Of a DNA stretch of 64,000 nucleotides, positions 26,701 to 33,442 are shown one piece after another. Source of the stretch: Halobacteriovorax sp. (GTDB taxonomy: Bacteria > Bdellovibrionota > Bacteriovoracia > Bacteriovoracales > Bacteriovoracaceae); assembly GCA_002720865.1 (NCBI GenBank), contig PBIO01000005.1, positions 1 to 64,000 on the forward strand. The letters are read 5' to 3'. Position 1 is the stretch's first letter. The number at the start of each line of letters is the position of its first letter. Made by a program: the position numbers and the translations under genes. The notes under the pieces are model-generated. The model did no database searches. It was given only the letters and a program-made list of their open reading frames with translations, and was not told the DNA's origin.

Positions 26701-29048
26701 TGATTATCTGAAATAGAATTTAAAGCGCCAGGAGCTGCTAGAGTTAAAAACGCATCTTGAAGAGCGCCATTTCTAATTGAACCACCATTGGTGCTTAATG
26801 AATTGGTTGCCACATAATCAAGATCAGAGCTTATATCACCGGCAGTGACCGTATAAGTAAAGGTTAAGGTTTGGGTTCCAGTTCCAGCTGAGTAGCTTAC
26901 AACAGAGTCGGCCGCTCCTGTCTCTAATGTAATCTGCGGGGTACCGGACACATTAACAACTTCACTCCATTCAACAAGTATGTCTATATTCTCAGAGATA
27001 GCATAATTGCCATCGGCCTTAGAACTTCTTACTTGAGTCACTGAAGGACCAGAGGTGTCGACATCAATATTTTGATCATCCGAAATAGAACCGCTAAGAC
27101 CTGGGATTGAAAGTGTTAGAAGCGCTGGATTAACTCCATCGTCGATCGATCCTCCGTTCAGACTAAGAGCACCCGTATTTAAATAATCTAAATCCGAGTT
27201 CATCTCACCGTTAGAAATGGAATAATCAAAGGTTAAAGTGTCCGTCCCAGAGCCACTTGAATAATTAACAACAGCATCAGTTACACCGGTTTCTAAAGTT
27301 ATCTGAGGAGTACCTCCAACAATTACGACCTCACTAAAAACAACCTCAATAGGAACAGTCGTTCCAACTCCATAGGTTCCATTTCCAAGTGGGGTCTTAA
27401 CTTCAGAAACAAAAGGCTGAACGGTATCAATAACTATGGCCTTATCATCAGAGATTGAATTAGCTAACCCTGGAGTGGCAAGAGCGATGCCGGCATTATT
27501 ATTGGCAGAGTCGCGAATACTTCCCCCATTCAAATTAAGTGCTGAAGCACTTTGATAATCTAAATCTGAGCTTGAATCACCTGAACCAACCGAATAATTA
27601 AAAACAAGAGTTTGAGTTCCTGACCCCGTACTATAATTAACTACTCTATCAACGCCGCCAGTTTCTAAAGTCAACTGGGGAGTACCAATAATATTTACGG
27701 TTTCGTTATAGATGACTTCAATTGCAATATTTTCTGATACTCCGTAGGTTCCGTCTGCCTTACTCGTTGTTACTTCAGTTAGTACAGGCGAAGTCGTATC
27801 GACAACTACGGCCTGGTCATCGGAAATAGAATTTACTGCACCTGGGGTCGCCAAGGTCAAGTTTGCATTATTTCCAATAGCATCTTGAATCGTGGCCCCA
27901 TTTAAAACTAAGGACCCTGTTCCCACATAGTCTAAGTCTGCTGCATCATCACCAGCCACTATTGTATAAGAAAAATTTAAAGTATCAGAACCTGAGCCTG
28001 TCATGTAGTTGGCCGTCCTGTCGGTCACGTCCATGTCAAGCGTGAGCTGAGGGGTTCCTGCGGCCACTGTAACTGGTTCACTAAAAATGACCTGTACATT
28101 TATACTGGATCCAATTCCATAGGAAGCATCAATATTAGTTAGCTTTACTTCATTAACTGTTGGAATGGTAGTATCCCATCTCCAATTAATTGTATCCGTA
28201 CTAGAGTTTCCAAAACTATCAGTCCCTTGAAGCCTAATAATATAATCACCGTCAGTATCCGCGCTAATATTTGTATCCTCAGCGGCTGGTGTACCAAAGG
28301 TTACAATTCCTGGTCCTGAAACTTTAGTCCAGCTATAGGTTAAGGGATTGGCGTCTGTAACAGTAGCGTCCTGAAAGGTGACGGTAGAGACAATATTATC
28401 TGCTCCTGCATTTACGCTTGGGCTAGTTGCATCCCAATCTAATGTGAAAGTATCAAAAGCAGAATTTCCTGCTACATCCGTTGCCGTAAGCCTAATCGTA
28501 TAAGAGCCATCTGCCGTTACACTTAAAGAGGGGTCCTCAACATTGGCAGCAACGACTGAGCCAGGCCCACTATCGACACTCCATAAATAGGAAACAGAAT
28601 TAGTATCAGTAACTGTAGCGTTTTGAGTATAAGCTGAGTTTTTTAATGTGGCCGCGGTACCAGCATCAACAATTGGCGCCGTAGCATCGTATAAAAAACT
28701 AACCGTGTCTGAGGCCGTATCACCCGAGCCGGCCGTTACTGTTATTGATAAAACATACTCTCCCTCTACGGAGACTGTTGCGGTTGTATCTTCACTTGAG
28801 CTATTGCCAAAAACAACGGCGCCAGGACCTGAGACTTTTGACCAAGAAAATGTTTTATTGCTGGCCGAAGAAGATGTTGCATCTAGGTTAGCTGTACCAG
28901 AGTTTTGAGCAATATCAACCCCCGCATCCATGGTTAAATTAATACCTTGAATCGTAGGCTCAAAAACACTTTTACCCGCTTGTCCTTGCTTTTTACAAGA
29001 TGTAAAAAAAAGCAAAACGGAAAATATGATTAAAAGCAGCTTATTTAT
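23754..29048 (-). CDS. Giant repeat-rich surface lipoprotein with C-terminal lectin-like domain
   Basis: About 1764 residues. A lipoprotein signal peptide INKLLLIIFSVLLFFTSC with acylated Cys18 is complete only if translation begins at ATA 29048, behind GGGGGA; the nearest standard codon, TTG 29015, would leave only six residues before the Cys and has no ribosome site. Order: three PKD-like Ig repeats (about 35-290, each with W-x-K-V-S-G-P-G), eight repeats of about 122 residues (about 293-1273, TPQITLETG and SGSGTDTLTF types), a fourth PKD-like repeat, then a Cys-containing domain (about 1490-1640) resembling DUF1554/endostatin-like lectin folds, and a final beta domain. Likely an outer-membrane adhesin; binding partner unknown. 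Leftward, monocistronic. Confidence 0.85.
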   Translation of the reverse strand: MNKLLLIIFSVLLFFTSCKKQGQAGKSVFEPTIQGINLTMDAGVDIAQNSGTANLDATSSSASNKTFSWSKVSGPGAVVFGNSSSEDTTATVSVEGEYVLSITVTAGSGDTASDTVSFLYDATAPIVDAGTAATLKNSAYTQNATVTDTNSVSYLWSVDSGPGSVVAANVEDPSLSVTADGSYTIRLTATDVAGNSAFDTFTLDWDATSPSVNAGADNIVSTVTFQDATVTDANPLTYSWTKVSGPGIVTFGTPAAEDTNISADTDGDYIIRLQGTDSFGNSSTDTINWRWDTTIPTVNEVKLTNIDASYGIGSSINVQVIFSEPVTVAAGTPQLTLDMDVTDRTANYMTGSGSDTLNFSYTIVAGDDAADLDYVGTGSLVLNGATIQDAIGNNANLTLATPGAVNSISDDQAVVVDTTSPVLTEVTTSKADGTYGVSENIAIEVIYNETVNIIGTPQLTLETGGVDRVVNYSTGSGTQTLVFNYSVGSGDSSSDLDYQSASALNLNGGSIRDSANNNAGIALATPGLANSISDDKAIVIDTVQPFVSEVKTPLGNGTYGVGTTVPIEVVFSEVVIVGGTPQITLETGVTDAVVNYSSGSGTDTLTFDYSISNGEMNSDLDYLNTGALSLNGGSIDDGVNPALLTLSIPGLSGSISDDQNIDVDTSGPSVTQVRSSKADGNYAISENIDILVEWSEVVNVSGTPQITLETGAADSVVSYSAGTGTQTLTFTYTVTAGDISSDLDYVATNSLSTNGGSIRNGALQDAFLTLAAPGALNSISDNQAIAIDGVVPTVTQVRSSKANGYYNSGEVIDVLVEFSENVDVLGLPQITLETGATDAIVNYSSGSGTDTLTFQYTVGATDSNLDLDYETTGSLNTGGGSIRDSFGNDANILLVAPGGVGSISDNQAIVIDNTIPNVSSVEATNTDGGYTIGAPLSIKVIFDEAVTVSGTPEITLEMGATDKAATYSAGAGTDTLTFSYTVASGDTTGDLDYNSTFALVTAGGAIDDLAGNAANLNLASPGSPNSISDDQAIVIDTTIPTLNSVLTLKTDGAYGVGEEIDIVIQFSEVIEVSGFPQIELETGTIDEAVSYSSGSGSSLLTFRYTVKTGNISSDLDYKSTTSLSLNGGTLKDVGGNDVVTTLPSPGALNSISDDKDIVIDGSTPNIIEVKSSKVDGGYGTSEEIDILVVFNEAVFVTGTPQITLETGVTDRVVNYISGSASDTLVFRYTVQSGDINLDLDYSSTSSLVLNGGLIGDAVPNPADLSLPTPGFPGSISDDQQIIVDTILPIVNAGSDRSASSSFTQDAVITEDSTPLYSWVKVSGPGVVNFSPSSSVQDPNISVSVNGAYVIRLDVTDSAGNLSSDTFNLNWDNIPPPATDSFTAATTSGIDNGTIDITIDFPVDVSDYNLVQIRGAEGVTPPSGCSNGFLVKSYTVGQFIDETYEADTSYPGGQFSGRLCIWDSFGNLTSSQTFNSIIASKVHKVFVTNDTYGADLNSNFNSETFANSQEGADYRCQYQADLAGISTSSDKWISVLSTTNYTAFNKVAINGQGHNMSGETLFSNKFDFWDGILTNAIKFDEFDVSVGAQQTWTGTTTGGALAANHCTDFTSTSFLQNGNTGLADQSGNSWVSQGNSACSGNRSLICISQINIEKFTSLSITTGTSPREIDLSINLPMDNDVTRFYDKIEVYRKTGPGEPTFNCDGSDGSLKAQTFNGPFTQGQSIQYTDNTPGAPGTSYNYTICTFDKDLNPVNRDPVLNVSSGL
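25195..28170 (-). repeat. Eight tandem ~366-base coding repeats
   Basis: These encode eight consecutive copies of a module ending in SISDDQAIVIDT or a close variant. Each copy carries GTYGVGE-type, FSE-V, TPQITLETG, LDY-ST and LNGG-I-D-GN motifs. The copies are diverged at DNA level, so this is an old array rather than a recent expansion. The module is common in bacterial surface proteins. Confidence 0.85.
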
Positions 29049-29100
29049 AGATCCCCCAATAAGAAAACCCTTCTTTATAGTAATTCTTATCGGATTTTTG

Positions 29101-29148
29101 GCCTAGAATTAGAGGAAGAATTAGTGAAGAAGACTAAGTATTCTAGGC
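29101..29148. repeat. Nine-base inverted repeat between leftward genes
   Basis: GCCTAGAAT (29101-29109) and ATTCTAGGC (29140-29148) are perfect complements around 30 bases, in which TTAGT and ACTAA can form a second stem. It lies between the stop of the 29242 gene and the start of the giant lipoprotein gene. It could terminate the upstream transcript or bind a regulator; no long T run follows. Confidence 0.45.
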
Positions 29149-29241
29149 ACTTACTTCTAAAATAGATTTTATAGATTCCCATAATTTTAGGTAGTTATAA
29201 ATACCTGATTAAAGGTGTACTGGCATAGTTTTATGGCAATC

Positions 29242-29811
29242 TTATTTTTTAGCGCCGGAGGCATTAAAAGGAATATCAAAGCCTATGATCAAGGCCTTTG
29301 TTTCAAGCTCTTGCCCATTGGATAAATCTGTCACTATTCCTTGGGAGTCTTCTCTTGTTCTGAATTGAAGAAGCTGAATTTTAGCAAAAAAGTTAATCAT
29401 ATTTTGAGGGCCTAAGCTTACACCTAACTCAAAACCTGTACCTTTATATTTTTCTAAATTTATATCACCTGTTTGAGTAGCGGCAATTACCCAGCTAAAC
29501 CACCCTCTAACCCAACTATAGCGTGCACCCATAAAGAGTCCATATTGAAATCCGCTATAAGACTCTGTGGTCTGAGTTGAGTCTTGTGCCTTATAAGTTG
29601 GATATAAAAGTGAAAAGTCTAAACCAAATTGAGTATAACCGCTGTGCCAACCAATTTTTGAACCAAACTCAAGCTGGGTATGATCGAAAGTTCTACCGGC
29701 CAGCTTAGCATCTCCAAAAGCATTAATTCCCACATGTGGATCTAAGTAAAAACCTGATAATGCTGTTTTTGCAAACATAAAAAATAACAGAAAATAAAAG
29801 AGCTTTTTCAC
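29242..29811 (-). CDS. Probable outer-membrane beta-barrel protein
   Basis: A 189-residue protein with a signal peptide (residues 1-19, cleavage near ALSG). The mature part is a run of alternating hydrophobic strands rich in Gly, Tyr, Phe and Trp (for example YSGFQYGLFMGARYSW and GTGFELGVSLGP), about eight strands, typical of small OmpW/OmpA-like barrels. The last strand ends IIGFDIPF before a short polar tail rather than at a terminal Phe. Function unknown. Confidence 0.7.
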   Translation of the reverse strand: MKKLFYFLLFFMFAKTALSGFYLDPHVGINAFGDAKLAGRTFDHTQLEFGSKIGWHSGYTQFGLDFSLLYPTYKAQDSTQTTESYSGFQYGLFMGARYSWVRGWFSWVIAATQTGDINLEKYKGTGFELGVSLGPQNMINFFAKIQLLQFRTREDSQGIVTDLSNGQELETKALIIGFDIPFNASGAKK

Positions 29812-29872
29812 AGCTCTATTTTATCAATTTAGAGAATTATTAAAAACCGGCAAAAAGGTTCAAGAATAGGGT

Positions 29873-30733
29873 CTAAGGCCTAGATATTCCTACATCTTTA
29901 TTTCTTTCACAGCTACCAGTATGCCTATGATCTACCGATCTACTTCTCGGGAAGCTTTTAAGACTTCTTACGATCATCTTAATATCATCCCCATAGTTCG
30001 GACTGTCCTCAAGCTCTACTAACAAGCTCCAAATTCCGTGTTCAAAATAGGCCCAGTCCTCAAAGGCTCCACCGGCGGGATACAAAATATCTGCATGCGT
30101 TCCTACAATATAATTATTTTCAAGAACTGCGTCCTTAGCTTTCTTATGAAATACTTTGTGATCTAAAGTTTCATAGTTGTCAGTGTAAATCCCCCAGGGG
30201 TAAGTTAAAGATCCATAGTAACCATGAATAGTTATAGCACCAATGATATCTTTAGATTTAACAAAGTTAGCTAAATGGGACGTACTTTTTAATTTGAAAT
30301 TCTTTTTAGAAATACAAGGATCGGGATAGTCTCTATTGGGGTCATGGGATCTATTATTCGAATCTCTTTCATGACGGTCTTCCTTATTAAAACCTCCAAT
30401 ATTTAAGACCGGAATAATATAGAGGTCCATATCCTTAAATTCTCCACCACCAGTTCTATCTAAATACTCTACAAACCTAGCGGCGAGCTCTGCACTTTTT
30501 GTCTCATTTCCGTGATGGGCCGCTACAACTAAATGGGAGACCCTATTCTTTGAGTTTCCAATAAATTTGACACCTAGGATGTCCTGTCCATGATCATTTT
30601 TACCAAGAACAAACCCTTCTAGGGAAGGATTACTATTTATAGACTTTTTTATACGCTTACTAATTTTTGAATAATTGCTAGAGGCAAAAGAATTAAAGCT
30701 AATAAAGAGTGATAAAAAGAATAATGTTTTCAT
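29873..30733 (-). CDS. Exported M14 zinc carboxypeptidase
   Basis: A 286-residue zinc peptidase with a signal peptide (residues 1-17). Zinc ligands: VAAHHGNETKSAE (HxxE, about residues 72-84) and AITIHGYYG (His about 166). DPNRDYP holds the substrate-binding Asn-Arg pair; LLVELEDSP holds the catalytic Glu. The size and the DPNRDYP motif resemble MpaA/Csd4-like enzymes that trim peptidoglycan peptides, so action on the wall of this cell or, if predatory, of prey is plausible, but the substrate is not shown by sequence. Confidence 0.85.
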   Translation of the reverse strand: MKTLFFLSLFISFNSFASSNYSKISKRIKKSINSNPSLEGFVLGKNDHGQDILGVKFIGNSKNRVSHLVVAAHHGNETKSAELAARFVEYLDRTGGGEFKDMDLYIIPVLNIGGFNKEDRHERDSNNRSHDPNRDYPDPCISKKNFKLKSTSHLANFVKSKDIIGAITIHGYYGSLTYPWGIYTDNYETLDHKVFHKKAKDAVLENNYIVGTHADILYPAGGAFEDWAYFEHGIWSLLVELEDSPNYGDDIKMIVRSLKSFPRSRSVDHRHTGSCERNKDVGISRP

Positions 30734-30784
30734 ACTCCTAGTTTAAAGATGCCTTTCAACATTGATAGATAGAATTAACTGCCG

Positions 30785-32215
30785 TTAGAGATCCTGGAAA
30801 AAGCTTTCATGAAAGAGTCTTTGAATTGGCCTTGAGTAACCTGTTAATTTTTCAGGGAAGCTGGCTATTTCCTCCTCCTTAATTTTAAATTTTGAAATTT
30901 GGAATAGTAACCGAGAATATTCATCGGCAATTGCTAAAATTTGGGCAAGGGGGTTAAAGTCAGATGCTTTAACTGGGGCTCCAAAGCCAGAGCTATCAAT
31001 TCGTAGATGATGCTGTCTAATAATCTGTGGAACGACTTCCTTAATCCCGGGAAGATCTGCCACTAAGTCTGCGCCAATTTCTGGATGAAAGTTATATATT
31101 CTTTGAAGTTCTTTTTTTCTTTTTTGCGCGAGCCCCTCTTTTTTAAGTTCGTCTTGAATAAACTGTTCGTCTAAATATTTGTACTCTTCTTTTTCATCAT
31201 AGGGGTTTTGAATTTGAAACAGGCCTATATCATGTAAGGTACAAGCAAGCCCCAAAGTTTCCACCGACTCAACTGCATCTAGACCAAACTTTTTTCCCAT
31301 TATACAGGCCAGCATGGCAGTAGAAGCACAGTGATCATATAGGGCCGCATTTTTCATAAGCGATTTAACGGCGCCGCTTTCTTGAGAGATATTTTCTAAA
31401 AGAGTATGAATATTTCCAGCATATGATTTAGCAAAAAGAATACTTTCTTCATTTATTCCCTGGCCTTTAAGGGCAGAGATAACTTGCTCTCCATGGCCAA
31501 AAGTTTGAGAAATCTTAACTTCCGAAGAAATATGTTTTGAGCTAAGAATCTTTTTGGTTAATTGATCACAAAAATTGATATAAAGATTTTCCGCTCCTTT
31601 TCTTATATAGAGAAACTCTAAACCTTTTGATAAATATTTATTTAATCTTTCAGGCTCAAACTCCTCTCCTATATTTAAAAGTTTAACAAATTTATCGTCA
31701 CGAATCTTTACGAAGACATCAAATAAACAAGTAGAGCCAGATAAAAAATTCGCCGCCCTTATGGCAATATAGTCTTCAAAGTTCTCAGGTTCACTTTTTG
31801 CTAGCTCCTTACCTTCTTTAATCGCTTTTTGTATATCGAACTGTTTAAGTTTATGGTCAATAATATTCGCCATTTCTTCAAATTCTTCGTTAGTCTTTAA
31901 AAAACCTTGAACTCCAATTTGCTCACTTGTAATCTCTTTAGCTAGCTCTACAAGCTTAGCCCCAATTAAATAAATAGGTACTGAGGTTTGGTTTTGATGA
32001 CTATGGCGAACAAGCTTTAGTCCGGCATCCCCTAATGAGGGATCAATAAAGACTCCATTAAAACTATACTTAGCTTCTAAAAACTCTACCGCATCAGAGA
32101 AATTATCAGCGAATTTGAGCTCAAACTTATCCTTTGAAAGCTTTGTTTTTGCAGTAGTTAATATTGATTCATCATCCGTGGCGATTAGAATGATCGTTTT
32201 CGACTCGCTTGCCAT
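30785..32215 (-). CDS. Receiver-like plus degenerate HD-GYP regulator
   Basis: A 476-residue cytoplasmic protein. Residues 5-115 have a response-regulator fold with the phospho-acceptor region VFIDPSLGDAG, though the acidic cluster reads DDES and the final Lys is in GFLKT. Residues about 290-470 are an HD-domain phosphohydrolase: CTLHDIGLF (metal-binding His-Asp), YNFHPEIGADL, IRQHHLRIDSSGFGAP and ADEYSRLL. The family motif HHERxDGxGYP is altered to HHLRIDSSGFG, so the loop that defines c-di-GMP phosphodiesterases is changed. It may hydrolyse c-di-GMP weakly or serve as a sensor or scaffold. Confidence 0.8.
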   Translation of the reverse strand: MASESKTIILIATDDESILTTAKTKLSKDKFELKFADNFSDAVEFLEAKYSFNGVFIDPSLGDAGLKLVRHSHQNQTSVPIYLIGAKLVELAKEITSEQIGVQGFLKTNEEFEEMANIIDHKLKQFDIQKAIKEGKELAKSEPENFEDYIAIRAANFLSGSTCLFDVFVKIRDDKFVKLLNIGEEFEPERLNKYLSKGLEFLYIRKGAENLYINFCDQLTKKILSSKHISSEVKISQTFGHGEQVISALKGQGINEESILFAKSYAGNIHTLLENISQESGAVKSLMKNAALYDHCASTAMLACIMGKKFGLDAVESVETLGLACTLHDIGLFQIQNPYDEKEEYKYLDEQFIQDELKKEGLAQKRKKELQRIYNFHPEIGADLVADLPGIKEVVPQIIRQHHLRIDSSGFGAPVKASDFNPLAQILAIADEYSRLLFQISKFKIKEEEIASFPEKLTGYSRPIQRLFHESFFQDL

Positions 32216-32338
32216 ATATTAATATTATCGCAAACTTAGGAATTATCCTCATAAGAAATTGAAGACCTACAGGGTCTATATCATAAGTGTTTAAAATCAG
32301 GCTAAAGTAAAATAAACCTTATATAAAAATAATGAAAA

Positions 32339-33442
32339 TTACATGCCTACTTTTTGAAAGATTTTAACTTTATACATTTGAACCCTCTCTGATCTGATCT
32401 CATCAGAAAACTTGGGGGTGATTTCCTCATAACCTGAAACATCCACCTCAGGCTCACGTAAGTAGTTCCTTAAGACAACAACTCCACCTTCACTCATCAT
32501 ACCCCGAACTTCTTGCATGAAGTTCTTTTCAAGGTCGCCACTAAAATATGAAGGAACATCACTTAAGCTAGCATAGTCAAAACCATTTCCTGCTAAATCC
32601 GAAGCGGCCGAGCTTAGATCCTTATCTAATATATTCACTTTTGAACCAGACGTTAGGGCCTGCTGACAGGCATGAAAATTCTCCTCCTGCGCTTCAATTG
32701 TATTTCCATTTTCATTAATAATTCTTCCTTGAAAACAAAGATGCATAAAAAAGCTTTGGCTCGCTAAACCCTGGGTAAATAACCGCTCATAGGCCTCTCG
32801 GTAGTAATCAAAATGAGATTCTGGTACATTCTTTTTTATAAAGTCCCCTTTATATAATAGAGCGTTGAAGACACTTTTATTTCCAAGCGCAAAGAGAATT
32901 AGCTTCCACTTATTTTTAGGGAATTCATTATTATAGTAATGGATCTGTTTTTCTAAATCATCAAATTCTAAAACTTTTCTAGCATGCTTTCCAAGAACTA
33001 ACCTTACGACTTTAGACATTACAGAAAAGGTTTTTTCCCATTTTCCTTCGTATAGAAGTGCTCCCCACTTGACCCTTGAAAAATACTCAACAAAATACTC
33101 TCTTGCCTCCGGATCTAAATCTAATCTTTGAAATAACTCTTTTCTTCTGTCAGAAAAATCAGTTTTATCATAGGGTGAAAAACCCCAGAAAGTCATAAAC
33201 TCTTGATAGCTAAAGACTTCAAGGCTTTTTAACCTCAATTGAGTAATAAGAAGTTGCGGCTTTGCAACATCTATACAAGTTAACTCTGAGGGCGAGCAAG
33301 AAAGCAGAGGCAATGCCCTTGAGCCACACCCTGCAATGGTAAATATTTTTTTAGGCTTTAATTTATTTACAAGCTCGACTTCCATTCTTGTATCTTCATT
33401 ACCTAGACTATAATTTAAATTACTAAAATACTCTTGAGTCAT
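32339..33442 (-). CDS. BtaA-like 3-amino-3-carboxypropyl transferase (DUF3419)
   Basis: A 367-residue protein of the BtaA family, which moves the aminocarboxypropyl group of S-adenosylmethionine to diacylglycerol to make betaine-lipid precursors. Seen are IFTIAGCGSRALPLL (SAM loop), CIDVAKPQLLITQLRL and the family YQEFMTFWGFSP segment; a C-terminal methyltransferase-like half has FDYASLSDVPSY and GGVVVLRNYLREP. The start is ATG 33442, overlapping the upstream stop as ATGA. No BtaB methyltransferase lies nearby, so the acceptor may not be the classical one. Last gene of the leftward arm of the 32-44 kb cluster. Confidence 0.75.
   Translation of the reverse strand: MTQEYFSNLNYSLGNEDTRMEVELVNKLKPKKIFTIAGCGSRALPLLSCSPSELTCIDVAKPQLLITQLRLKSLEVFSYQEFMTFWGFSPYDKTDFSDRRKELFQRLDLDPEAREYFVEYFSRVKWGALLYEGKWEKTFSVMSKVVRLVLGKHARKVLEFDDLEKQIHYYNNEFPKNKWKLILFALGNKSVFNALLYKGDFIKKNVPESHFDYYREAYERLFTQGLASQSFFMHLCFQGRIINENGNTIEAQEENFHACQQALTSGSKVNILDKDLSSAASDLAGNGFDYASLSDVPSYFSGDLEKNFMQEVRGMMSEGGVVVLRNYLREPEVDVSGYEEITPKFSDEIRSERVQMYKVKIFQKVGM

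Noticed and set aside
25195-28170. Tandem DNA repeats as a CRISPR or satellite array
   Set aside because: The period is about 366 bases, in frame, and the copies are diverged Ig-like protein modules.
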